From the NCBI GenBank assembly GCA_017523925.1, contig JAFWVQ010000029.1:1-35013 (forward strand): DNA of 35,013 bases. Reading direction: 5' to 3'. Below, one piece after another: positions 26,358-34,395 of the stretch (position 1 is the stretch's first letter; every line of letters begins with the position of its first letter). The notes below the pieces were generated by a model. That model searched no databases, was not told the DNA's origin, and saw nothing but the letters and a program-made list of their open reading frames with translations. The translations under genes and the position numbers were made by a program. This DNA comes from Clostridia bacterium (lineage in GTDB: Bacteria; Bacillota; Clostridia; Christensenellales; CAG-138).

Positions 26358-26900
26358 ATGGATAGGCTTAGTAGCTGCTGCTTTACAGGACACAGACCGC
26401 AGAAGCTTCCGTGGGGATTAGATGAATCCGATGCCCGGTGCATCGCACTGAAAGAAAAGCTTTATAAAGCAATACGCTTTGCGGTGCATAAGGGCAAGAA
26501 ACGCTTCTATACGGGAATGGCTATGGGAACGGATATTTGGTGCGCGGAGATCGTGAATGAGTTAAAAGCAGAACTGTCTGATGAGGGCATAGAGCTTATA
26601 GCTGTCATTCCGCACAAAGGACAGCAAGCCCGCTTTCCCGATGAATGGAAGGTGCGGTATAACACTGTTCTTCAAAATGCGGATGAACGGATAGTTTTGC
26701 AGGAGCATTATACTCAGGGCTGTATGCAAAGGCGCAACCGCTACATGGTGCGCAACTCTTCCATGCTTATAGCGGTCTTTTCGGGAGACGCGGGAGGAAC
26801 AAAGGACACTTTCGACTATGCTGTTTCAAATGGACTATCGATCATCTGGATAGAGCCGGTTTCGGGAAGGATCAAAACAAACTTTCAACTCAAGGACTAA
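26358..26900 (+). CDS. DUF1273 / YpsA-like SLOG-superfamily protein
   Basis: The product has 180 residues from the ATG at 26358. AGGAGGT lies about 7 bases upstream, and the longer frame from 26301 would run through the promoter and operator. The family motifs are clear: SCCFTGHRPQKLPWG at the start, KRFYTGMAMGTDIWCAEIV (about residues 51-69) and the end VFSGDAGGTKDTFDYAVSNG. DUF1273 proteins belong to the SLOG nucleotide-binding superfamily, some members of which act in nucleotide signalling or defence-related modules. The ligand here is unknown. It has its own promoter, operators and terminator. This autonomous expression is unusual inside a transfer operon. Confidence 0.88.
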   Translation: MDRLSSCCFTGHRPQKLPWGLDESDARCIALKEKLYKAIRFAVHKGKKRFYTGMAMGTDIWCAEIVNELKAELSDEGIELIAVIPHKGQQARFPDEWKVRYNTVLQNADERIVLQEHYTQGCMQRRNRYMVRNSSMLIAVFSGDAGGTKDTFDYAVSNGLSIIWIEPVSGRIKTNFQLKD

Positions 26901-26905
26901 ATCAC

Positions 26906-26930
26906 GGGCGGTAAGCAAGCCGTCCTTTTT
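26906..26930 (+). terminator. Intrinsic terminator after the DUF1273 gene
   Basis: GGGCGG (26906-26911) and CCGTCC (26920-26925) pair with one G-U around an 8-base loop and are followed directly by TTTTT (26926-26930). It closes the cassette before prgI. Channel genes downstream therefore need read-through or another promoter. Confidence 0.7.
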
Positions 26931-26952
26931 CTATGGAGGTAATAATGAAAAT

Positions 26953-27303
26953 ATGGAAATAAAGATAAATAAAGAAATTCGTGATTATCAGGAATCGATC
27001 ATCATGGGGCTGTCCGCAAGGCAGTTCCTTTTTTCTGCCGCAGCTGTCGCCGTGGCGGTCGGCGTGTACTTCGGCCTTAAAGAACCGCTCGGCTCGGAAA
27101 CGGTGAGCTGGGTATGTGTTCTTGCGGCTTTCCCGTTCGCGGCGCTCGGCTTTATACGCTACCACGGCATGACAGCGGAGCAGTTCGCGGGAGCATACAT
27201 TCGACAGATGAGTACGCCGAAGGAGCTTGTTTTCGTTCCGAGCGATCTGTACGCTTCCGTTATGGCGGATACGCGCTTGGGTGAGGTGATATGCTGTGAT
27301 TAA
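26953..27303 (+). CDS. prgI: PrgI-family channel protein (VirB3-like)
   Basis: The product has 116 residues. The N-terminus MEIKINKEIRDYQESIIMGL is the PrgI signature. Two membrane helices follow (about 24-42 and 52-70), then the segment GMTAEQFAGAYIRQM. PrgI is the VirB3-like partner of VirB4 in Gram-positive transfer channels. The ribosome binding site GGAGGT (26935-26940) is 12 bases from this ATG. It lies closer to an out-of-frame ATG at 26945 that opens a 5-codon frame overlapping the prgI start, which may modulate initiation. The gene overlaps virB4 by 8 bases. Confidence 0.88.
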   Translation: MEIKINKEIRDYQESIIMGLSARQFLFSAAAVAVAVGVYFGLKEPLGSETVSWVCVLAAFPFAALGFIRYHGMTAEQFAGAYIRQMSTPKELVFVPSDLYASVMADTRLGEVICCD

Positions 27304-29629
27304 AACGCTCAAGGCGATACTGCGCGGCGACAGGGATAACTTCAAGATACCGCGCACCGTGCAGGACACCATTCCGATAAAGCGTATTTGGGACGATGGA
27401 ACTTTTCTTGCGGGGAATAAATACACAAAGAGCTTCAAGTTCACGGATATTAACTATTCGGTCGCATCCGCAGAGGACCAGATGGATATGTTCCTTATGT
27501 ACTGCGACCTTATCAACTCCCTTGAAGTCGGCGCTACCACCAAGATCAGCATAAACAACCGCAGGGTTTCAAAGCGCAATTTCAAGTCATTCCTCTTTCA
27601 GATGCACGGCGATGAGCTCGATAAGTACCGAGCTGAGTTCAACGATATCCTTACAACCAAAGCAACGACCGGAAGCTGCATAATCCAGGAGAAGTATGTA
27701 ACGGTTTCGGTCATCAAGCGAAATATCGAGGAAGCGAGGATATTCTTCAACCGCGTGTATTCGGAGCTGGTTTCGCGGTTCGCTGCGCTTTCATCCACGC
27801 TCGTTGAACTCAATGCCGTCGAGAGGCTCAGGATACTGCATGATTTCTACCGTGCGGGTGAGGAAGATAATTTCAACTTCGATATCGGCTCCTCTCGGCG
27901 CAAAGGACATTCCTTTAAGGATAATATCGCGCCTGCGAGTATGAGCGTACTTCCCAACTGCATAAAGATCGGAGAGAAGTATGCACGGGTGCTGTTTCTT
28001 AAAGAATATCCATCGTTCATCAAGGACAGCATGATTACCGAGCTTTGCGAGATGCAGCGGAATATGATGCTCTCGGTGGACATTATCCCCGTTCCGACGG
28101 ATGAAGCGGTGAAAGAGGTTGAAAGAAAGCTGCTCGGCACGGAATCGGAGATAGCCAAATGGCAGCGCAAGCAGAACAACAATAACAACTTTGCCGCGAT
28201 AGTACCGTATGATCTTGAACAGCAGCGCAAGGAATCCACGGAGTTTTTGAACGACCTCACCAACCGAGATCAGCGCATGATGTTTGTAACCGTGACGGCC
28301 ATCCACATGGCGGACAGCATGGAGCAGCTCGATGCGGACACGGAAGCGTTTCTCTCCGTTGCAAGAAAGCATCTGTGCGATTTTGATACGCTTTCCTACC
28401 AGCAGCTTCAGGGCTTGATAACGGTACTCCCGATAGGGCTTCGCAAGATAAACGCCATAAGAACGCTCACCACCGAAAGCACCGCCGTTTTAATGCCGTT
28501 CCGAGCGCAGGAGATCTCCCATAAAGACGGCACATACTGCGGACAGAACGCGATCAGCCGCAACCTTATCTTTGTGAACAGGCGCGAGCTTCTGAATGGC
28601 AATAGCTATTATCTCGGCACATCTGGTTCAGGCAAATCGTTCTTTGCAAAGCGCGAGATCGTGCAGCTCATCATACGCGGCGATTGCGATGTTATAATAC
28701 TCGATCCCGAAAGGGAGTACACGCCGCTTGTAAGCGCTCTCGGTGGTTCGATCATACGCATATCCGCAGATTCGCCCATGCACCTGAACCCGATGGATAT
28801 GGATATAGATTATTCCGACTCCGAGAACCCGATAACGCTCAAAAACGAATTCGTGCTTTCGCTCTGCGAGCTGCTTATCGGCTCGGGCAGGATAAGCCCG
28901 AAGGAGAAGTCGATAATCGACCGCTGCACCACGCTCATATACCGCGACTATATCAAGAGCGGCTTCAAGTGCAATCCACCCACGCTCAAGGATTTCCACC
29001 GCGAGCTGTTGAATCAGCCCGAACCCGAAGCAAAGGACGTTGCGCTTGCGATAGAGCTGTTTACGGACGGTTCGCTCGATACCTTTGCAAAGCATACGAA
29101 CGTCGATACCGAGAACTCGGTCATCTGCTACGATATCCACGATCTCGGAAAGCAGCTCAAGCCCATCGGTATGCTTGTTACGCTCGATGCGATCTATAAC
29201 CGCATACTCAAGAACAAGCGCAAGGGCAGATCGACCTTCGTGTTCATCGACGAGATTTACCTGCTGTTCTCCAGCGCATACAGCTCCAACTTCCTCTTTG
29301 AACAGTGGAAGCGCGCAAGGAAGCACAACGCATTCTATACGGGAATCTCGCAGAATGTTGAGGATCTTTTGCAATCGCATACCGCAAGAACGATGCTTGC
29401 GAACTCGGAGTTTATAACGCTTCTCAATCAGGCGGCCACCGACAGGCAGGAGCTTTCAAAGCTGCTCGGCATATCCGATACACAGCTTTCGTATGTAACG
29501 AACGCCGAAGCGGGTAAAGGCTTGCTTGTATGCGCGGGCAGCGTAGTGCCTTTCGAGGATAAGTTTCCGACCGATACCGAGCTGTATAGGCTTATGACCA
29601 CCAAGCCCCGCGAGGTGCTTGCTTCATAG
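27296..29629 (+). CDS. virB4: VirB4-type conjugation ATPase
   Basis: The product has 777 residues with a GTG start; GAGGTGA is 6 bases upstream, inside prgI. The N-terminal half is the VirB4/CagE-like non-catalytic domain. The C-terminal ATPase has Walker A GTSGSGKS (441-448) and Walker B FVFIDEI (648-654). Also visible are ILDPEREYTPLV and the RARKHNAFYTGISQNVEDLL motif. VirB4 energises channel assembly and substrate transfer at the membrane. Length and order (PrgI-VirB4-NlpC/P60) match Tn1549/CTn-type ICEs. It ends 11 bases before the hydrolase gene. Confidence 0.96.
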   Translation: MIKTLKAILRGDRDNFKIPRTVQDTIPIKRIWDDGTFLAGNKYTKSFKFTDINYSVASAEDQMDMFLMYCDLINSLEVGATTKISINNRRVSKRNFKSFLFQMHGDELDKYRAEFNDILTTKATTGSCIIQEKYVTVSVIKRNIEEARIFFNRVYSELVSRFAALSSTLVELNAVERLRILHDFYRAGEEDNFNFDIGSSRRKGHSFKDNIAPASMSVLPNCIKIGEKYARVLFLKEYPSFIKDSMITELCEMQRNMMLSVDIIPVPTDEAVKEVERKLLGTESEIAKWQRKQNNNNNFAAIVPYDLEQQRKESTEFLNDLTNRDQRMMFVTVTAIHMADSMEQLDADTEAFLSVARKHLCDFDTLSYQQLQGLITVLPIGLRKINAIRTLTTESTAVLMPFRAQEISHKDGTYCGQNAISRNLIFVNRRELLNGNSYYLGTSGSGKSFFAKREIVQLIIRGDCDVIILDPEREYTPLVSALGGSIIRISADSPMHLNPMDMDIDYSDSENPITLKNEFVLSLCELLIGSGRISPKEKSIIDRCTTLIYRDYIKSGFKCNPPTLKDFHRELLNQPEPEAKDVALAIELFTDGSLDTFAKHTNVDTENSVICYDIHDLGKQLKPIGMLVTLDAIYNRILKNKRKGRSTFVFIDEIYLLFSSAYSSNFLFEQWKRARKHNAFYTGISQNVEDLLQSHTARTMLANSEFITLLNQAATDRQELSKLLGISDTQLSYVTNAEAGKGLLVCAGSVVPFEDKFPTDTELYRLMTTKPREVLAS

Positions 29630-29640
29630 GGGGTGAAAGA

Positions 29641-31572
29641 TTGAAAGAACCGAGAATAAAGCTCAAGACCAAGCCAACTATGGGCGCTCCGAAAGTGCTG
29701 AATAAAGCCGTGAACCTTTCAAGAGGCATGCGCAGCGCCGCACAGCGGGCAAAGGACAGGGCAAGCACCGACAGCTCCGAATACGATTCTCCTTCCGAGT
29801 ATGCGGAGCATGAGCTCGGTGAGATCGCAAATGACGGCGTTGCGGTCACGAAGAAAACTGCGAACAAGGCTTCGGCTTCCGTTAAGAAACGCATACGCAA
29901 AAGCATGGATAAGCGCAGAGCGAAAAGGCAGCTCTCGCAAGAGCAGAGCATCGATACACCACAAGTTATCGAAGCGGGTGATCCATGCCCAACGGATGAA
30001 GTTCCGGAGCCTCGAACTAAAGGCAAGCCAAACGGGAAACGCAGAAATGAAAGCGGCAAGCAGCGCAAGGAGCGCGGCAAAAGCGCATCTGAACGGAACA
30101 ATGCCAAGCCTTTAACAGAAAATACTCAAAGCACCGCACACGGAAATAAAAACCAAGCCAACAGAACGGGCCAAAAGCCTGCTTACTCCGAAGCGGCAAG
30201 CACTGCAAAACCGATACGAACCACCATTCGCCCGAAAAACGTCGCCAAGAACACTGCTTCCACGGTAGGCCAATCTCCCGCAAGGACGGTAAAGACCGCA
30301 TCACGCACGGTCAATTCTACGGCAAGAACCGTTAAGGCAACCGAGAGGGTGGTTGTAAAAACCGCCGAAGCCACGAAGCAGACCGCTCAAAAGACGGCGC
30401 AGGCATCGAGGTATGCAGCGCAGAAAGCAGCAGCGGCGGCAAAGGTTGCGGCACAAGTGACGGTTAAGGCCGTTCAGCTTGCTGTGAAAGGCGTTGTTGC
30501 CGCAGGCAAAGGTATAGCTGCAGGTGTAAAATGGCTTGTTGCCGCGATAGCCGCAGGCGGCTGGGTTGCAGTTGTCATTATTGCCGGTATCGCTTTGATC
30601 GCAGTGATACTGTTCTCGGGTTTCGGGCTCTTTCACTCCAATGACGGAGGAGGTAAGACGATTTCCCAAGTTATCCCGACTATTGAGGCGCAGCACAACA
30701 CAAACATATCTGCGGCGATCAATCGAATACCGCTTGCAGGGCATTCAAGGCGCGAGATAGTCTATATCGGGGATGAGGACGGCGATGCTCCCGTGAACAA
30801 CTGGAACGATGTGCTTGCCGTGTTCGCCGTGCTTGCGACCACAAGGGACGAGGAGCCTATGGACGTTGTGGTGCTTACGGATGAATCGGAAGCGCTGCTT
30901 TCGGAGGTGTATGAAAACATGAATCCGTTTACGGTCACGCACGAAACCTCAACGGGCAACGGCTCGGTAACGCTGACCTGTTATGTTCGGCTCACGGCGC
31001 TCAACTACCGCGAGGGCGCAGATATCTATTCCTTCAACGATTATCAGCGCGAGATGCTGATCGAAATGATGAAACCCGAATACTGCTCCTATTACGCTCA
31101 GCTTCTCGGAGTTGATGTATCGGGCGATACGGATATCGATGAGATACTCAACCTTCTTCCGGATGAAAAGGGTGCTGAGGTCGTTCGTGCAGCCATGACA
31201 AAGCTTGGCGCACCGTATGTGCTCGGAGCAAAGGGCGATGATAAGTTCGATTGTTCCGGTCTCGTCTATTGGGCGATCAACGAAGTCGATCCCGATCTCG
31301 GCTCGCACTTCTGGTGCTGCGCTGCGGATCAGGCGCATTACTGCGAGAATATGACAGTGGGGGAGAGTGACCTTCGCCCGGGCGACCTTGTATTTTGGGT
31401 GAACCGAAGATGCAACGGATGCGGAAGATGGAACGAAGTCCACCATACCGGCATCTATATCGGCACGGGCAAGGTCATCGAGGCTTCAAGCTCCAAAGGC
31501 CGTGTTGTGATCCGCGAACTTTGGTCAAGCACTAATTACCCGATATTTATGTTCGCAAGACCGTACAACTAA
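29641..31572 (+). CDS. NlpC/P60 peptidoglycan hydrolase with basic cytoplasmic N-terminus
   Basis: The product has 643 residues with a TTG start; GGGGGTGA is 6 bases upstream. Residues 1-300 are Lys/Arg/Ala/Thr-rich and repetitive (TVKTASRTVNSTARTVKA style) with coiled propensity. A membrane helix follows (about 305-330, WVAVVIIAGIALIAVILF). The extracellular part ends in an NlpC/P60 domain with Cys538 in DCSGLVYW and His601/602 in HHTGIYIG. Such CwlT-like proteins open the wall for the transfer channel. A lysozyme-like domain, present in some relatives, is not evident. The large charged N-terminal region may dock with VirB4 or nucleic acid, which is speculative. Confidence 0.9.
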   Translation: MKEPRIKLKTKPTMGAPKVLNKAVNLSRGMRSAAQRAKDRASTDSSEYDSPSEYAEHELGEIANDGVAVTKKTANKASASVKKRIRKSMDKRRAKRQLSQEQSIDTPQVIEAGDPCPTDEVPEPRTKGKPNGKRRNESGKQRKERGKSASERNNAKPLTENTQSTAHGNKNQANRTGQKPAYSEAASTAKPIRTTIRPKNVAKNTASTVGQSPARTVKTASRTVNSTARTVKATERVVVKTAEATKQTAQKTAQASRYAAQKAAAAAKVAAQVTVKAVQLAVKGVVAAGKGIAAGVKWLVAAIAAGGWVAVVIIAGIALIAVILFSGFGLFHSNDGGGKTISQVIPTIEAQHNTNISAAINRIPLAGHSRREIVYIGDEDGDAPVNNWNDVLAVFAVLATTRDEEPMDVVVLTDESEALLSEVYENMNPFTVTHETSTGNGSVTLTCYVRLTALNYREGADIYSFNDYQREMLIEMMKPEYCSYYAQLLGVDVSGDTDIDEILNLLPDEKGAEVVRAAMTKLGAPYVLGAKGDDKFDCSGLVYWAINEVDPDLGSHFWCCAADQAHYCENMTVGESDLRPGDLVFWVNRRCNGCGRWNEVHHTGIYIGTGKVIEASSSKGRVVIRELWSSTNYPIFMFARPYN

Positions 31573-31577
31573 TACTA

Positions 31578-31611
31578 TGCGCCCGCTGACAACTCGGCGG
31601 GCGCAAATCTT
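31578..31611 (+). terminator. Terminator-like hairpin after the hydrolase gene
   Basis: TGCGCCCGC (31578-31586) pairs with GCGGGCGCA (31597-31605) around a 10-base loop and is followed by AATCTTTT. It separates the hydrolase gene from the sortase gene, which has its own AAAGGAA ribosome binding site. The T run is interrupted, so termination may be partial. Confidence 0.55.
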
Positions 31612-31632
31612 TTGCATAGAAAGGAAATCAAA

Positions 31633-32439
31633 ATGTTCAATAGAAATCTTAAGAAAAGGATTCTCCTTGCTGCACTTATCTTAGCCGCTATTGCAGCAAT
31701 AGTTACCGCGACAATACTCATTTCTGGCAAGAACAGGCAAGCAGAACTCCATAACTCGCCCAAGCCTACGATGGACTATGCCGAGATCTATACGCCGCTT
31801 GAATCATACTATGCTCAAACTCCGTCGGAAACCGCGCATCCCACGCCGAACGCCTTGAATGATAGGTTCAAGCGTACACTCGAACCCAAGCAAACGCCGA
31901 CTTCTCCGAGCGAGAGCGGCGCGCCCGAAGTCGCAACAACAAAACTACCCAGGGAAACCCCTTACGCAAGTGCAAGCATCACACCAAACGCCAATCCGAA
32001 TACGACCGATATTCCCGCTCAGCCTACACCGTCAGCGACTTCGTCCGTTCACGGTAAAGACTTCACATTGACCATCCTCGGTCAGCATGTTCCCGTATCC
32101 GTTGGCGTGGATAGACCAACTCTTGCACAGAATCCCGGATGGCTCGAAACCTCCGCTTATCCCGGCGAGGAAGGCGTGTGCGTAGTGTACGGTCACAGGA
32201 ACAGAAACCATCTCAAAGTATTAAAGGATATCGACTTCGGCGATACCATTTCCGTTACACTTGAAGATGGCACGTCGATCCGCTATAACGTCGCATCAAT
32301 AAAGGTACTCGAGTCCGATAACGAACTCCGAGTACCTTTGCTCTCGGGACAGCATATCATGCTCACGACTTGCTATCCGTTTTACTATACTGGGCATGCG
32401 CCGGGGAAGATGGTGGTGATAGGCACCATTACAACTTAG
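31633..32439 (+). CDS. Sortase with long linker (class D-like)
   Basis: The product has 268 residues from the ATG at 31633 (AAAGGAA 6 bases upstream; the ATG at 31612 overlaps the terminator and is rejected). An N-terminal membrane helix (about 8-30) is followed by a Pro/Thr/Ser-rich linker to about 140. The sortase domain has His188 in VYGHRN and Cys247 in LTTCYPF. The usual active-site Arg position reads Lys259 (GHAPGKMVVIG). Sortases anchor surface proteins, and the element's adhesin is the obvious candidate substrate, although it lacks a visible LPxTG motif. The Arg-to-Lys change may lower or alter activity. Class assignment is tentative. Confidence 0.88.
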   Translation: MFNRNLKKRILLAALILAAIAAIVTATILISGKNRQAELHNSPKPTMDYAEIYTPLESYYAQTPSETAHPTPNALNDRFKRTLEPKQTPTSPSESGAPEVATTKLPRETPYASASITPNANPNTTDIPAQPTPSATSSVHGKDFTLTILGQHVPVSVGVDRPTLAQNPGWLETSAYPGEEGVCVVYGHRNRNHLKVLKDIDFGDTISVTLEDGTSIRYNVASIKVLESDNELRVPLLSGQHIMLTTCYPFYYTGHAPGKMVVIGTITT

Positions 32440-32790
32440 TGCTCTACGTCTTGCTATACGCATTTTTGAAGCACCTACCTATTTCTAAACCAGATTTGTG
32501 CTATCCTGCCTAACATTTTCGAAATATCGTATGGGTCGCCGCTCCACTTCTTTGATTATTAGGAAGGTACAATTGCTTGAAAAAATCTAGTGCCAAGCAT
32601 CTAACAGAGATGAAGAAAGACAAAGTTCAAATTGCTTGGTAAAACTAGATTTGCTACAACAAGTCATATCGGTGTCAAATAGTCAAGGCTATTAGTCCGA
32701 AAGATAAAACTGCTCAAAACTATTGATGGTACGGCGCCTACCGATAAGGAAGTAATCAAAATCAGTTGGCGCACAGCAAAGGCAAAGAGA
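32440..32790. other. Gene-poor stretch, probable decayed element end
   Basis: No ORF of convincing quality is present over about 350 bases, and the composition is A/T-richer than the ICE genes. A frame from about 32592 reads with Cys/Lys-rich fragments interrupted by stops. A second frame runs across 32680-32865 (KISWRTAKAKRKEI and similar). These may be remnants of a recombinase or other gene, but I cannot identify one. No attachment-site repeat can be defined because the other element end is outside the window. Confidence 0.4.
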
Positions 32791-32823
32791 AAAGAGATAA
32801 GCAAAACGCTTATCTCTTTTTTT
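32791..32823. terminator. Strong intrinsic terminator
   Basis: AAAGAGATAAGC (32791-32802) and GCTTATCTCTTT (32808-32819) form a perfect 12-bp stem around AAAAC and are followed by a T run to 32823. It is preceded by an A-rich stretch, so it can work on both strands. It would stop transcription leaving the ICE. Confidence 0.8.
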
Positions 32824-32882
32824 GAAAACTTGCAGATGACATCTCGAACATTCGACATCTGACGATCGCTCTGTTATGCTTA

Positions 32883-33080
32883 TTGAAGCGTAAAATTAAA
32901 CGGCAGCCGCCATTGCCTCCGGAACGCTTTTGCGATCAATGCGGCTGCCTGTTAAGGAGGAAGAAATACGGAGGAACAATTCCGGAGGAAACGAACACTA
33001 TGGACCGCCTGTTCGCAAAGCGGCGGGCATCAGCGGGTGAGCCCGGCAAACGACTCAGGCGAAGAATCTGTCATAGATGA
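32883..33080 (+). CDS. Small basic Cys-motif ORF, doubtful
   Basis: This 65-codon frame starting with TTG encodes a very basic peptide with a CDQCGCLL motif that could bind zinc. It overlaps the end of the minus-strand membrane-protein gene by 26 bases. The upstream ribosome binding site is poor. The DNA contains three nearby GGAGGAA copies (32956-32990), which inflate apparent coding character. It could be a gene remnant at the element boundary. Confidence 0.3.
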   Translation: MKRKIKRQPPLPPERFCDQCGCLLRRKKYGGTIPEETNTMDRLFAKRRASAGEPGKRLRRRICHR

Positions 33081-33492
33081 TGTAAACGAGATTGGGGATT
33101 ATCGGCAGACCGAGGAGGGCGATGAGGAACAGGATTGAGAACATGATAATCATAAGACCGATAGCAAGGAAAATTCCCATTGCAATGAAACCGGCGCCAA
33201 AATCACCGTCAACGAACATGAGCACAAAGCCCTGAACAGCAGTTATAACTCCGAATTTGAAAACGCCCCAGAACATTACGGCAACAGCGAAGATTCCCTT
33301 GCAAGGGATGGTGGAGAGAAGACCGACAACGAGCCCGGGTACGAGCAGCCAGAGGACCTGACTGTCGCTGATTCCCTCAAGGTCGTAGATGTTCAAGAAA
33401 GTGACCGTCATATAGATGCTCGTAAGCACGGAAACGATGATGGCGATGATTTTGATTCCGGTGAAAAAGTTGTAAGTTCTTTCAGTATTCAT
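33055..33492 (-). CDS. Polytopic membrane protein, unknown function
   Basis: The product has 145 residues with AAAGGAGA upstream of the ATG. Four hydrophobic segments are visible: about 10-32 (IKIIAIIVSVLTSIYMTVTF), 45-62 (VLWLLVPGLVVGLLS), 66-92, and 100-135 (GIFLAIGLMIIMFSILFLIALLGLP). No signature motif is recognised. It has its own promoter (33523-33551) and lies downstream of the cas genes, separated by a terminator. It is probably a host chromosomal gene flanking the element, judged by the change of strand and of gene content. Confidence 0.8.
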   Translation of the reverse strand: MNTERTYNFFTGIKIIAIIVSVLTSIYMTVTFLNIYDLEGISDSQVLWLLVPGLVVGLLSTIPCKGIFAVAVMFWGVFKFGVITAVQGFVLMFVDGDFGAGFIAMGIFLAIGLMIIMFSILFLIALLGLPIIPNLVYIIYDRFFA

Positions 33493-33522
33493 TTTTTTGT
33501 TTCTCCTTTGTTTTTGCTTTAC

Positions 33523-33551
33523 ACTATATTAATCCATCCGTGTTGGAGCAA
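33523..33551 (-). promoter_or_regulatory. Sigma-A-type promoter of the membrane-protein gene
   Basis: On the minus strand, TTGCTC (33551-33546), a 17-base spacer and TATAGT (33528-33523) are followed about 30 bases later by the ATG. The surrounding 33540-33620 stretch is very A/T-rich. No other structure is seen in it. Confidence 0.5.
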
Positions 33552-33617
33552 AATCGGAAAAATTGCGGAAAATTTAATAAATATTTTTATGAAATTCATT
33601 TTATGATTAAAACACAA

Positions 33618-33641
33618 TAAAAAAAGCTCCCGCTTGGGAGC
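33618..33641 (-). terminator. Intrinsic terminator of the cas transcript
   Basis: On the minus strand, GCTCCC - AAGC - GGGAGC (33641-33626) is followed by eight T residues (33625-33618). It lies just after the cas6 stop, so it should end the cas1-cas2-cas6 transcript. Confidence 0.85.
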
Positions 33642-33647
33642 AAAAAA

Positions 33648-34385
33648 TTATTGAATCGGAGGCGGATCAACAAACCCGAAGCCCATCGAGTTCTTGCTGC
33701 CTATGCCGCAGTAATAGGCGATCGCAAGCATCTGCGGCGAAGCCTCAAGGCGATAACTGCCCAAAAAAGCGTTGATAATATCGCCCTTATACCTTGTTAC
33801 CACCCTGCGGCAGCTCGCTGCGTCCAAGCATGTGAAGGCGAGCTCGCCCTCGTAGGGCGCGCCGAAAACGAGCAGGTATTTCTTGAGCAGGTTGGAGCGA
33901 ATTATCTCGTAAAACTCAGCTTCCTCGGGCGTGTAGTATATCCGTTTTTTATCCGCGCCGCTTCGGTAGACTGTTACGGGCGTGTTCATGCGCATATCGA
34001 GAATGTTGCAGGGGAATTCGGGCGAATCGATGCGAAAGCCCGTTATCGCACATTCACAGCCGTTTATAACTATCAAGGGATCGTCCCGAACGCTTTTGGC
34101 TATCGTTTCTATTATAATATCGTTTGGAGAGCGCACCTCAAATGATAACGCGCCGTTGTAAACAAGCGTGCGCTCCGCCGTGTTTTTTCTGTATCTGCCG
34201 CGAAGATCCGAAAAGCAAAACAGCTTCATGGCGTCCGTTCTTTTATCGCGTTTGTTGTGCAGCCCGGAGGATAGCACGGGATCAAAGCTCAACAGCTCAT
34301 ACACGAGCCCCTGCAGCGTGTGCGAATGTGCGAACGGAAGCACTAGCCCCCTGTTCGTTTCAATTCTTAATATGATGGATCGCAT
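33648..34385 (-). CDS. cas6: Cas6 CRISPR-RNA endoribonuclease
   Basis: The product has 245 residues from the ATG at 34385 (AAGGAGAA upstream; the ATG at 34433 lies inside cas2). The N-terminal RRM-like domain includes LQGLVYELL and LHNKRDKR with candidate catalytic His43, then KLFCFSDLRG. The C-terminal glycine-rich loop GIGSKNSMGFGFV (the Cas6 signature) is intact. Cas6 cuts the CRISPR transcript into guide RNAs in type I and III systems. It ends with a strong terminator. No effector genes or array are in the window. The gene appears intact and presumably needs a distant array. Confidence 0.9.
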   Translation of the reverse strand: MRSIILRIETNRGLVLPFAHSHTLQGLVYELLSFDPVLSSGLHNKRDKRTDAMKLFCFSDLRGRYRKNTAERTLVYNGALSFEVRSPNDIIIETIAKSVRDDPLIVINGCECAITGFRIDSPEFPCNILDMRMNTPVTVYRSGADKKRIYYTPEEAEFYEIIRSNLLKKYLLVFGAPYEGELAFTCLDAASCRRVVTRYKGDIINAFLGSYRLEASPQMLAIAYYCGIGSKNSMGFGFVDPPPIQ

Positions 34386-34395
34386 ATTCTTCTCC

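Noticed and set aside
32664..32858. Minus-strand hydrophobic ORF in the gene-poor stretch
   Set aside because: It runs straight through the 12-bp terminator stem and lacks a ribosome binding site. Its hydrophobicity comes from A/T-rich DNA.
32592..32865. Remnant of a serine recombinase (Cys-rich and basic fragments)
   Set aside because: The resemblance to a zinc-ribbon and basic tail is too weak and broken by stops; no catalytic motif is present. It is kept only as a possibility in the description of the stretch.
33493..33647. CRISPR array next to cas6
   Set aside because: The gap is A/T-rich and holds a promoter and a terminator. No repeated 25-37 base unit is visible.
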